Positions 25,285 to 33,232 of a DNA stretch of 64,000 nt are shown piece after piece (within the stretch, counting starts at the first letter, position 1; the number at the start of each line of letters is the position of its first letter). This stretch comes from Streptomyces sp. NBC_00878 (lineage in GTDB: Bacteria; Actinomycetota; Actinomycetes; Streptomycetales; Streptomycetaceae). The notes under the pieces were generated by a model. That model searched no databases. It was given only the letters and a program-made list of their open reading frames with translations, and was not told where the DNA came from. Location of the stretch: positions 1,364,001 to 1,428,000 of the forward strand of contig NZ_JAPEOK010000001.1 of the NCBI RefSeq assembly GCF_026341515.1. Reading direction: 5' to 3'. The position numbers and the translations under genes are program-made.

Positions 25285-26166
25285 TCAGCCCTTCGTGCTG
25301 CCCGCGCTGATCCCGGCGATGATGTGCCGCTGGAACACCAGGAACATGGCGACCATCGGGATGCTGGCGATCACCATCGCGGCGATGAGCACGGTCAGCT
25401 GGATGTTCTGGGACAGCTGGACGAGTGCCACGCTGATGGGCTGTTTGTCGGTGTCGGAGAAGACCATCAACGGCCAGAGGAAGTCCTGCCAGACCGCGAC
25501 GAGCGCGAAGATCGAGACGACTCCCAGGACCGGCCGTGACATCGGGAGCACGATCGACCAGAGCGTCCGCAGCCGTCCCGCGCCGTCGATCTCGGCGGCC
25601 TCCAGTACGTCGCGCGGGAGTTGGTCGAAGAACCGTTTGAGGAGGTAGAGGTTAAAGGCGTTGGCCACGGCGGGCAGCCAGATGCCGAGCGGGTCGTTCA
25701 GCAGACTGGTGTGGATCAGCGGCAGGTCGGCGACCGTCAGGTACTTCGGTACGACCAGCGCCTGCGCCGGGACCATCAGCGTGGCGAGGATGCCGCCGAG
25801 GATCACCTTGCCGAAGGCGGGCTTCAGCTTGGACAGGGCGTATGCGGCGGCCGTGCAGAACACGAGTTGCAGGATCCAGGCGCCCGTTGCCTGAACCACC
25901 GTGTTCCACAGGTGGGTCGGCAGCTGCATCAGGTCCCAGGCATCGGTGTAGCCACTGAGGTGCCACTGGTCCGGGACGAGGGTCGGGGGTGTACGCGTCA
26001 CCTCGTCCGGCGACTTCATGGCGCCGGTCGCCATCCAGTAGACCGGGAAGAGGAAGGCGAGCGTGAAGAGGAGGACCACGCCGGTGAAGACGGTCCAGTA
26101 GAGAACCTTGCCGCGCGGCCGGGCGAGTGTGAGCGGTGAGACCAGTGTCCGTGTGGTGCTGCTCAT
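25285..26166 (-). CDS. Carbohydrate ABC importer permease (MalG type)
   Basis: The 293-residue membrane protein has six helices and the EAA motif DVLEAAEIDGAGRLRTLWSIVLPMSRPVLG typical of MalG-type permeases. The N-terminal SPDEVTRTPPTLVPDQWHLSGYTDAW is also characteristic. The ATG shares one base with the stop of the MalF-type gene (TGATG). It pairs with that permease to import a glucan oligosaccharide. No ATPase is encoded here; such Streptomyces systems usually share the multitask ATPase MsiK. Confidence 0.92.
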   Translation of the reverse strand: MSSTTRTLVSPLTLARPRGKVLYWTVFTGVVLLFTLAFLFPVYWMATGAMKSPDEVTRTPPTLVPDQWHLSGYTDAWDLMQLPTHLWNTVVQATGAWILQLVFCTAAAYALSKLKPAFGKVILGGILATLMVPAQALVVPKYLTVADLPLIHTSLLNDPLGIWLPAVANAFNLYLLKRFFDQLPRDVLEAAEIDGAGRLRTLWSIVLPMSRPVLGVVSIFALVAVWQDFLWPLMVFSDTDKQPISVALVQLSQNIQLTVLIAAMVIASIPMVAMFLVFQRHIIAGISAGSTKG

Positions 26167-27125
26167 CAGGCCTCCTCTCCGGAGCGGGTGAGCCGCAGGT
26201 ACGCCGCCGAGAAGGCGCTGAGCAGAAGGAGCAGCATGACGCTGAGGGCGCAGGCTCCGCCGAAGTCGTTGTAGAGGAACGCGTACTTATAGATCAGGTA
26301 GAGGACGGTGACCGTGGCGTTCTCCGGTCCGCCGCCCGTGATCACGAACGGCTCGGTGAACACCTGCATGGTGGCGATGATCTGAAGGAGCATCAGCATG
26401 AGGATGACGAAGCGGGTCTGAGGGATCGTCACATGCCGGATGCGCTGCCAGAGGTTCGCGCCGTCCAGTTCGGCCGCCTCGTAGAGCTCGCCGGGGATGC
26501 TCTGGAGTGCGGCCAGATAGATGAGGACCGTGCCGCCGAGATTCGCCCAAGTGGCCACGAGCACCAGGGAGATGAGAGCCGTGTCGGCGCCGTTGGACCA
26601 GTTCGAGGTGGGCAGGTTCAGGAAGCGCAGCGCCTCGTTGGCGAGGCCGGCGCCGGGATCGTAGAACCACTTCCAGAGCAGGGCACTGACCACCGGCGGG
26701 ATCATCACCGGCAGGTACACCACGACTCTGAAGAAGGCCTTCGCGTGCCGGAGTTCGTTGAGGACGAGGGCCAGCGCGAAGGGCACGGCGAAGCCGATGA
26801 GCAGGGCGAGCAGCGTGAAGGTGAGCGTGTTGCGCCAGGCCGCGGCGAACTCAGGGTCCTGGAAGACGCGGGTGAAGTTGGCGGTGCCGACCCACTCCGG
26901 TTCCGCACCCGGGGTGTACTTCTGGAAGGCGATCACGACCGCGCGGATCGCCGGGTACCAGGAGAAGAGGGCGAAGCAGAGCAGTCCGCCGAGGAGGAAG
27001 GCGTACGCGCCGGACTGGTCGGCGAGGCGGCGGCGCAACGGACGCCCGCCGGGGCCGGGTCGCGGCGCCGCCACCGGCCGTACAGCCGTCGGTGGCGGCG
27101 CCGCGGGCTGGGACGCTGTCTTCAT
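26166..27125 (-). CDS. Carbohydrate ABC importer permease (MalF type)
   Basis: The 319-residue membrane protein has a proline-rich cytoplasmic N-terminus and six helices. The EAA motif is ELYEAAELDGANLWQRIRHVTIPQTRFVILM, and VVYLPVMIPPVVSALLWKWFYDPGAGL is the usual MalF-type loop. It starts 8 bases after the binding-protein stop, with no clear ribosome site, suggesting translational coupling. It forms the channel with the MalG-type partner. Confidence 0.92.
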   Translation of the reverse strand: MKTASQPAAPPPTAVRPVAAPRPGPGGRPLRRRLADQSGAYAFLLGGLLCFALFSWYPAIRAVVIAFQKYTPGAEPEWVGTANFTRVFQDPEFAAAWRNTLTFTLLALLIGFAVPFALALVLNELRHAKAFFRVVVYLPVMIPPVVSALLWKWFYDPGAGLANEALRFLNLPTSNWSNGADTALISLVLVATWANLGGTVLIYLAALQSIPGELYEAAELDGANLWQRIRHVTIPQTRFVILMLMLLQIIATMQVFTEPFVITGGGPENATVTVLYLIYKYAFLYNDFGGACALSVMLLLLLSAFSAAYLRLTRSGEEA

Positions 27126-27133
27126 GGCGGGTG

Positions 27134-28480
27134 TCAGCCGCGCGCGAGGATGGCGTCGATCTTTCCGGAGGCGTCGCTCAGCAGCTTGTCGATGTCCGCA
27201 TCCTTCTTGGTGAGGACCGCGGAGACGGCGCTGTCGAGGACGGAGTAGATCTGCTGGGCCTGGGGCGGCTCGATCTTCATCTCCAGGCTCTGGTTGCCGT
27301 CGAGGAAGGACTGGTAGTTCTCCACCGGGACGTTGGCGTTGGCCTTCTTGACCTGCTGGTCCTTGGCGTCGGCCGCGCCGCTGAACAGCCGGGGCTCCGG
27401 CAGGCCCACCGGGGCGTCGTTCTTCTTGGCGCGGGCGTAGTCGCCGAGGAAGCCGTCACCGGGCGTGAGGAACATGTGGTCGAGCCACTGGAGGCCGGCC
27501 TTGATCTGCTCGGGCGTGGCCTTCTTGTTGAACATGTAGCCGTCGCCGCCGATGAGCGTGCCCTTGCCACCCGGCATGGGAGCCAGGGCCAGGTCCTTGT
27601 AGTTGCCGCCCTTCTCCTTCACCAGGATCGGGATGTTGTCGGGGGCGGAGAGGTACATGCCGAGCTTGCCCGAACCCATCATCTGCTGGACGTCGTTGAT
27701 GACCAGCAGCTGCTTGCTGCCCATGGAGTTGTCGGTCCAGCGCATGTCCTTGAGGTTCTGCAATACGGCCTTGCCCTCGGGGGTGTCGATGGTGGCCTTC
27801 TTGCCGTCCTCGCCGACGACGTCGCCGCCCTGCGAGTAGAGCTCGGCGGTGAAGTGCCAGCCGCCCTGGTTCTGCGCGCTGTAGTCGGCGTATCCGACGG
27901 TGCCCTTGCCGAGGGCGGCTATCTTCTTGGCGGCGGCGCGCAACTCCTCCCAGGTGGCCGGGGGTTGGTCGGGGTCGAGACCGGCCTCCTCGAAGAGCTT
28001 CTTGTTGTAGATCAGGCCCATGGAGTAGCCGGTGCGCGGGACGCCGTAGATCTTGCCGTCGACGGTGTAGATGTCGCGCAGCTGCTGCTGGATGGTGTCG
28101 TAGCTCTTGAGGTCCTTGACGTAACTCGTGATGTCGGCGGCCTGGTTGACGTCGACGACGTGCTTGGCATCGGTGAAGTACGTGTAGAAGACGTCCTCCA
28201 TCTGGCCGCCGGCGAGCTTGGCGTCGAAGGTTTTCGGGTCCTGGCAGGGGAACGCGTCGTGCGGGACGACGTCGATGTCCGGGTTCCGCTTTTCGAACGC
28301 CTTGATGTCGGCCTCGAAGAACGACCGGTCGACCTTGGCGCTCTTCGGCGGCATGCAGTTGACGGTGATGCGGGTCTTGCCGCCGGCGGTGTCGTCGTCA
28401 TCGGATCCGCCGCAGGCACTGAGCGCCAGTGAGCAGGCGATGAGGGTGATGCAGGTGCGACGGAACCCGGTGCTTCTCAT
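27134..28480 (-). CDS. Carbohydrate ABC importer binding lipoprotein
   Basis: The 448-residue lipoprotein has signal peptide MRSTGFRRTCITLIACSLALSAC, lipobox LSAC. An extracellular-solute-binding family 1 domain follows (FEKRNPDIDVVPHDAFPCQDP, YGVPRTGYSMGLIYNKKLFEEAGLDPDQPPATWEEL). It captures the oligosaccharide released by the secreted glucanase. The ATG at 28480 follows an AGAGGGG box; the frame is open further upstream without signal-like sequence. It is the first gene of the importer operon, and the region in front contains a CGCAAGA motif shared with the LacI promoter. Confidence 0.92.
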   Translation of the reverse strand: MRSTGFRRTCITLIACSLALSACGGSDDDDTAGGKTRITVNCMPPKSAKVDRSFFEADIKAFEKRNPDIDVVPHDAFPCQDPKTFDAKLAGGQMEDVFYTYFTDAKHVVDVNQAADITSYVKDLKSYDTIQQQLRDIYTVDGKIYGVPRTGYSMGLIYNKKLFEEAGLDPDQPPATWEELRAAAKKIAALGKGTVGYADYSAQNQGGWHFTAELYSQGGDVVGEDGKKATIDTPEGKAVLQNLKDMRWTDNSMGSKQLLVINDVQQMMGSGKLGMYLSAPDNIPILVKEKGGNYKDLALAPMPGGKGTLIGGDGYMFNKKATPEQIKAGLQWLDHMFLTPGDGFLGDYARAKKNDAPVGLPEPRLFSGAADAKDQQVKKANANVPVENYQSFLDGNQSLEMKIEPPQAQQIYSVLDSAVSAVLTKKDADIDKLLSDASGKIDAILARG

Positions 28481-28653
28481 CGGTGGACCCCTCTGGGCAG
28501 GAGCGTGGAAGGCCCACGGCAGCCCGCTGGGAGCGCGCGTCGCCGTGTCTGGCGTCGCACACTCAAGCACCGGCGACTTTTGATCGCAAGATGTCGTGCA
28601 GGGTCTGTAATTATTTGACAGTGAAGTGGATCTCGACGGCAACTGAGGAGGCG

Positions 28654-29649
28654 TCAGGGGCGCGGGGCCTGCCCGGTCGACCCACGGACCACCAACTCGG
28701 GCTCGAACAGCAGCTCTTCGATCGGCACGCTGCCGCCGCCGATCTGCGCGTTCAGCAGTTCCACCGCCGCCCTCCCCATGGCCTCGATGGGCTGGCGGAC
28801 CGTGGTCAGCGGGGGCTCGGTGCAGTTCATGAACGCCGAGTCGTCGTAGCCCACGACGGAGACCTGCGACGGCACGGCGAGTCCCTTGCGGCGCGCGGCC
28901 CGTACGGCGCCGAGGGCGAGCGGGTCACTCGCGCAGATGAATCCGGTGACACCCCGGTCGAGCAGCCGGGTGGCCGCGGCCTGACCGCCTTCGAGGGAGA
29001 AGATCGCCCGGGCGACATGCTCGTCCGGGAGGTCGCCCAGGACTCGCGCCGCGGCTAGCTTGCGGCTCGAAGGGACGTGGTCGCCGGGGCCGAGCACGAG
29101 CCCGATGCGCTCGTGTCCGAGGGAGGTGAGGTGCCGCCAGGCCTGCTCCACCGCCACCCCGTCGTCACAGGAGACCCCGGGGAAGCCCATGTCTTCGATG
29201 GCCGCGTTCACCAGGACCACCGGGATGTTCCGGTCCGCGAGCCGCCGGTAGTGCTCGTGCGGCGCGTCGGCCTGCGCGTAGAGACCGCCCGCGAACACCA
29301 CGCCGGAGACCTGTTGTTGGAGCAGCAGGTCGACGTAGTCCGCCTCGGAGACGCCGCCCTTGGTCTGGGTGCACAGCACGGGCGTCAGACCGGACTGGGC
29401 GAGCGCGCCGCCGATCACCTCGGCGAACGCCGGGAAGATCGGGTTCTGCAGCTCGGGCAGGACGAGACCCACCAACCGGGCGCGTTCGCCGCGCAGTTGC
29501 GTGGGCCGCTCGTAGCCGAGGACGTCGAGCGCGGAGAGCACTGCCTGCCGGGTGGTGTCGGAGACTCCGGGCTTGCCGTTGAGCACCCGGCTGACCGTGG
29601 CCTCGCTGACCCCGACCTTCTTCGCCACCTGAGCAAGTCGTCGCGTCAT
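28654..29649 (-). CDS. LacI-family repressor of the glucan locus
   Basis: The 331-residue regulator has a LacI helix-turn-helix (RRLAQVAKKVGVSEATVSRVLNGKPGVS, residues 3-30), a hinge (LDVLGYERP) and a periplasmic-binding-like sensor domain (LVGLVLPELQNPIFPAFAEVIGG). It should repress the importer and alpha-glucosidase genes until an oligosaccharide binds. No good ribosome site precedes the ATG, and CTTGCG repeats run right up to it, so the mRNA may be leaderless and autoregulated. It is transcribed towards the importer operon from its own promoter. Confidence 0.92.
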   Translation of the reverse strand: MTRRLAQVAKKVGVSEATVSRVLNGKPGVSDTTRQAVLSALDVLGYERPTQLRGERARLVGLVLPELQNPIFPAFAEVIGGALAQSGLTPVLCTQTKGGVSEADYVDLLLQQQVSGVVFAGGLYAQADAPHEHYRRLADRNIPVVLVNAAIEDMGFPGVSCDDGVAVEQAWRHLTSLGHERIGLVLGPGDHVPSSRKLAAARVLGDLPDEHVARAIFSLEGGQAAATRLLDRGVTGFICASDPLALGAVRAARRKGLAVPSQVSVVGYDDSAFMNCTEPPLTTVRQPIEAMGRAAVELLNAQIGGGSVPIEELLFEPELVVRGSTGQAPRP

Positions 29650-29650
29650 G

Positions 29651-29699
29651 AGCGCAAGAATAGCGCAAGGTATGCAAATGGCTTGCGTAATGACGTAAG
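29651..29699. promoter_or_regulatory. LacI promoter region with CGCAAG repeats
   Basis: AGCGCAAG occurs twice with an 11-bp period (29651-29658 and 29662-29669). These are followed by GCAA-N5-TTGC (29674-29686) and the imperfect 18-bp palindrome CTTGCGTAATGACGTAAG (29682-29699). The same CGCAAGA heptamer appears upstream of the binding-protein gene, at about 28585. These are probable operators for the adjacent LacI protein. Confidence 0.55.
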
Positions 29700-29799
29700 C
29701 CGCCTCGCGTGGCCTGCGACGCCTGGACTGACAGCTCCTCAATCCAGAGTGCTACGCATGAAGCAAGGAAGGCTACGCGCCGGCCGTCCTCGGCAACCT

Positions 29800-30468
29800 C
29801 TACGCCTCGACCGCCGGCACCACGCTGAGGTAACTCGCCGTGCGGCGCGTACCGCCGGGCCGGCGCGCCGGTGCCGGGCGGCGGGCCTCGCGCAGGACCA
29901 GTGTGAGCCGCGTATAGCCCATGTCCTGGAGGTTCTTGGGGGTCTCGCCGACGATCCGGCAGTCCGTACGGCCCCAGCGCGGGTCGGGGTGCAGCAGGGG
30001 CCGCACCGCGCCGTCGTGCTCGACGGCGTCCGGGCCGACCGAGCGGATCCAGTGCGGCAGGCCGTGCCGGTAGGCGGCGTCCATGATCGGGTCCTGGGCG
30101 ATGTCCCGGAGGATCGACTGGAGTCCGTGGTCGTGGCCGTGCCGTTCGACGGCGGCGGCGAAGTGCGCCAGCATCGGCAGGCACCAGCTCGACTCGTGCT
30201 CGCCCAGGACCGTGCCCGCGTCCGGATGAAACAGGACGAACCGGAGGAAGTTGTCCCACGGCATAGCGGTGGGATGCGGGCCGACGCCACGGAAAAGTGT
30301 CTCGAACGCACCGTTCGCCAGGACGACGTCCCAGCGGTGGTCGACGACGACGGACGGGAAGGAGACGCCCTCCAGGAGCGCGGCGTAATCCTGGAGATAG
30401 GCCTGGGCCTCAAGACTCTCGGGGGCGGGTCGCGGCTGCGACCGGGGCCCTCCTGCCTGGTATGCCAT
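29800..30468 (-). CDS. Stand-alone MmyB-type ligand-binding domain protein
   Basis: The 222-residue protein matches the C-terminal ligand-binding part of MmyB-family regulators: YAALLEGVSFPSVVVDHRWDVVLANGAFETLF, then NFLRFVLFHPDAGTVL. It lacks the N-terminal XRE helix-turn-helix that normally accompanies the domain. The MmyB fold is PAS-like and is thought to bind a fatty-acid-like small molecule. The ATG at 30468 has a GAGGGGTGG box at good spacing; a GTG at 30480 would be too close to it. It is divergent from the XRE gene at 30763, suggesting that it supplies a separate sensor for that module. Confidence 0.75.
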   Translation of the reverse strand: MAYQAGGPRSQPRPAPESLEAQAYLQDYAALLEGVSFPSVVVDHRWDVVLANGAFETLFRGVGPHPTAMPWDNFLRFVLFHPDAGTVLGEHESSWCLPMLAHFAAAVERHGHDHGLQSILRDIAQDPIMDAAYRHGLPHWIRSVGPDAVEHDGAVRPLLHPDPRWGRTDCRIVGETPKNLQDMGYTRLTLVLREARRPAPARRPGGTRRTASYLSVVPAVEA

Positions 30469-30582
30469 CGGGAGGTCCACCCCTCTTGCCTATGCGGCCT
30501 TCACGCGGCTTCGTGATCCTGCTACCCACGCCCGAGTGGTGTCAACTATCGTGGCATTTGACGCCCGTTGACGGCTGAATCC

Positions 30583-30598
30583 CGCCACAGTTGTGGCG
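30583..30598. promoter_or_regulatory. Palindrome in the XRE/MmyB divergent gap
   Basis: CGCCACA-GT-TGTGGCG is a perfect dyad with 7-bp arms, in the ~295-bp gap between the MmyB-type gene and the XRE gene. It is a candidate operator for one of the two regulators. Nearby TTGAC words (30558-30572) may be promoter elements. Nothing else coding is visible in this gap. Confidence 0.45.
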
Positions 30599-30762
30599 AG
30601 ACCTGGATACGAGTTCGAACAAAGGGCTACTCTCCGGTCTTCGGGCGGTTCACGCTGCACTTCCGGAACTCCCACAAGGGCTTCACGTCCGAGGTCGTGT
30701 GCGGACACGACCTAGGGGTCCGGTTCCACCAGAGCGGTCGACAACACGTAGGAGAAGTGTCG

Positions 30763-31422
30763 GTGACGGATGGCTTCGAGGTTCCGGGCGCCACGGCGAC
30801 GGGTCTGCTGCCGGCCGTCGTGGCCCGAGTCACCGGGCTGGCCGACCGGCTCGGCGCGCCGCGCGACGAGGTGTTCGACGTCCGGCGGCTGTCCGCGGCG
30901 TCCGGTGTCCCCGAGGTCGTGGTCCGGTCCCTGCTGAACGGGTGGGCCGCGGGCGAGCCGGATCTCCAGGCCCGTTTCCTGCAACGCCTCGACCTGCTGC
31001 GCCGCACCCGGCTGAAACCGGGCGGCCGCCGGTACACCCAGCAGGAGATCGCCGACGGCGCCGGGATGTCGCGCCAGCAGGCGGGCGCCCTCATCAACGG
31101 CGACCGGCGCCCCACGATGGAGCACTGCGACGCCATCCAGCGGTTCTTCGGGGTGCACGCCGGATTCCTCACCGCCGAGGACCCCGAGGCGCTCGCGGGC
31201 GCCCTCCAGCGCATCGAGCAGGAACTGCTCCAGCGGCTCGCCGACCGGGAGCGCGAACCGGTCCTGGCGATCGTCGAGGACCCGTTGGAGCGGCTGCTGC
31301 AGGACCACGGGGTCCGCGGTATCGCCTGGCGGGCCGCGCAGCTGCCCACCGACCAGCACCGGGACAAGGTAGCGGAGTGGCTGGACATGCTCCTGGAGAG
31401 CGTCAAGCGGCCCGAGTCGTGA
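30763..31422 (+). CDS. XRE-family regulator of the DUF6545/monooxygenase module
   Basis: The 219-residue protein carries a helix-turn-helix in the middle (RYTQQEIADGAGMSRQQAGALINGDRRPTMEHCDAIQRFFGV, ~residues 87-128). It is preceded by a second HTH-like segment (LSAASGVPEVVVRSLLNGW) and followed by a helical C-terminal domain. The layout resembles EspR-like actinobacterial regulators. The GTG start is at 30763, behind GGAGAAG. It is the first gene of a run with the ImmA/IrrE-like peptidase, 13 bases later. Confidence 0.82.
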   Translation: MTDGFEVPGATATGLLPAVVARVTGLADRLGAPRDEVFDVRRLSAASGVPEVVVRSLLNGWAAGEPDLQARFLQRLDLLRRTRLKPGGRRYTQQEIADGAGMSRQQAGALINGDRRPTMEHCDAIQRFFGVHAGFLTAEDPEALAGALQRIEQELLQRLADREREPVLAIVEDPLERLLQDHGVRGIAWRAAQLPTDQHRDKVAEWLDMLLESVKRPES

Positions 31423-31435
31423 TCCGGGGGATTCT

Positions 31436-31984
31436 GTGAGCATAGGAAAGGAAATGCGCCGTCTGTGCGGCGAGTTGGTCGACGAGCTCTCCCTGCCGGC
31501 ACCGGCGGAGCCCACCGACCTGTACGCCGCGCTGTGCGACGGCATGAGCAGACGGCGCGGGCGCCCGGTGCAGTTCCGTACGGCCGCGTTCCCGCCGGGC
31601 ACCGCCAGCGGGCTCTGGCTCGACATGGCGGACCAGGACCTCGTGGTCGTCGAGGAACGCACCGCGCCCGACCACCAGTTGGTGATCCTCGGTCATGAGC
31701 TGTGGCACATGAACGCCGGGCACTGCAGCCACCACGTGGAAGGCGCGGCCGTCGCCGCCCGCCTGCTGTCGGACGACGCCGACCTGCAGGCGACGGTCCT
31801 GAAGGTGGCGGCACGCACCCGGTCGGACCTGGCCGACGAGAAGGACGCCGAGAGCTTCGGGTTGCTGCTGGCGAGCAAGTGCCGGGGGTGGCTGGCCGGT
31901 TCGGCGCTGCGCGGCCCCGTCCGGCGTGACGGTCTGGCCGGGCGGATCGAGGCTTCTCTGGGCTATCGCGGGCCGCAGAGCTGA
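31436..31984 (+). CDS. ImmA/IrrE-like metallopeptidase (often labelled toxin component)
   Basis: The 182-residue protein has the zinc motif HELWHMNAGH (HExxH variant) and a helical C-terminus. It is of the type that accompanies XRE regulators in Streptomyces and is usually annotated as a 'toxin-antitoxin toxin component'. In the IrrE/ImmA family the peptidase cleaves the partner repressor in response to a signal, so regulated proteolysis of the upstream XRE protein is the more likely role. The GTG start follows a GGGGG box. The next gene begins 15 bases after its stop. Confidence 0.8.
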   Translation: MSIGKEMRRLCGELVDELSLPAPAEPTDLYAALCDGMSRRRGRPVQFRTAAFPPGTASGLWLDMADQDLVVVEERTAPDHQLVILGHELWHMNAGHCSHHVEGAAVAARLLSDDADLQATVLKVAARTRSDLADEKDAESFGLLLASKCRGWLAGSALRGPVRRDGLAGRIEASLGYRGPQS

Positions 31985-31999
31985 GAGCACCGGCACACC

Positions 32000-33232
32000 A
32001 TGGACGGGTCCAGCTACTACATTCCGGCTGTCGCGATGGCGGCCGCCCTCATGGTCAAGGCGCCCTCGCTGTCGCGGTCCTGGCGCGATCCGCTGCTGCG
32101 CTCCGTGTGCACGCTGATGGCGCTGGTCGGGCTCGTGTTCCTCTTCGCGGCCCCGCCGACCATCGCCGAGGTCAACGACGCCATCGGGATCACGAACGTC
32201 TCGGCGCCGCTGGTCTACTGCCTGCTGAGCGCCTTCAGCGCCGCCTGTCTCGTGCTGATCGTCAACTGGCGGGGTGGACCGCCCGAGGCGACGCGCCGTC
32301 TGTCGCGCCGCTGGATCATCGGATACAGCGTCGTGATCGTGGCGCTGGTGGTGCTGTTCGCCCTCGGTGACACGCCGGTGGAGCGGCTGGTGGACTTCGA
32401 CACGTACTACGCCAACGAGCCGTTCGTCCGCGAGATGATCGTGCTCTACCTCGCGGCACTGACCGTCGCGGGCGTCGCGATGAGCGTGATGTGCGGACGC
32501 TGGGCACTCCAGGTGCAGGGGTGGCTTCGGGCCGGTCTGCTGATCATCGTGGCCGGCTATCTGTTCAACCTCGCCTATATGGCCGCCAAGATCACCGCCG
32601 TGATCGCCCGCTGGAACGGCGCGAACCTCGACTACCTCAGTTCCGTCGCGGCGCCCGTACTCGCCTCCGCCGGAGTACAGATCAGCGCGGTCGGATTCTG
32701 TTTTCCACTGGCCTGCCAGCGGGTCGGTGACGCCTGGTCCACGTGGTCGACGTACCGCCGTCTCGGCCCGCTGTGGCACGAGCTGAAGCCGGTCTCGCCG
32801 CACGCGGCCCAGGGGGTACGCATGTCCTGGTGGTCCCCGGCCGAACTCCAGGTCACCCAGCGGGAGTCGGACATCCACGACGGCATGCTCAGTCTGTATC
32901 CCTACTTCGACGCCGAGGTGCGTGCGAACGCGTACGCCGCGGCGCTCGCGACGGGCTCCGATCCCGTCCAGGCACAGGCCGAGGCCGACGCGGCGATGGT
33001 GACGGCGGCGGTCCGGGCCCGGTCCGCCGATCCGGAAGGCAGGGGCATCGACTCTGCGGAGGCCGCCGATTCCCCGGCGTCCGGGCCGTCGCCCGCCACC
33101 GCCTCTCCGTTCATGTCCGCCGAGGGACCACGCGACCTCGTGCGGATGTCCATCGCCCTGCGTCAGTCCCCCGTCGTCGCGGCCGCCCGAGGGCGGTACG
33201 CGACCAGGTCAGAGAGCGACTTCCATGAGTGA
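32000..33232 (+). CDS. DUF6545 / MAB_1171c-family membrane protein
   Basis: The 410-residue protein has about seven membrane helices in the first ~240 residues (for example VCTLMALVGLVFLFAA, WIIGYSVVIVALVVLFAL, LYLAALTVAGVAMSVM). A cytoplasmic tail of ~170 residues follows (WSTYRRLGPLWHELKPVSP...). That architecture and the RLGPLWxxL pattern identify the MAB_1171c 'putative transporter' family, recurrent next to XRE/ImmA-like pairs in actinomycetes. Function is unknown; a receptor is as plausible as a transporter. Its end overlaps the monooxygenase start by 8 bases. Confidence 0.82.
   Translation: MDGSSYYIPAVAMAAALMVKAPSLSRSWRDPLLRSVCTLMALVGLVFLFAAPPTIAEVNDAIGITNVSAPLVYCLLSAFSAACLVLIVNWRGGPPEATRRLSRRWIIGYSVVIVALVVLFALGDTPVERLVDFDTYYANEPFVREMIVLYLAALTVAGVAMSVMCGRWALQVQGWLRAGLLIIVAGYLFNLAYMAAKITAVIARWNGANLDYLSSVAAPVLASAGVQISAVGFCFPLACQRVGDAWSTWSTYRRLGPLWHELKPVSPHAAQGVRMSWWSPAELQVTQRESDIHDGMLSLYPYFDAEVRANAYAAALATGSDPVQAQAEADAAMVTAAVRARSADPEGRGIDSAEAADSPASGPSPATASPFMSAEGPRDLVRMSIALRQSPVVAAARGRYATRSESDFHE

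Noticed and set aside
31436..31984. Classical toxin-antitoxin pair with the XRE gene
   Set aside because: The HELWH peptidase motif and the fixed link to DUF6545 and monooxygenase genes fit regulated proteolysis better than toxicity.
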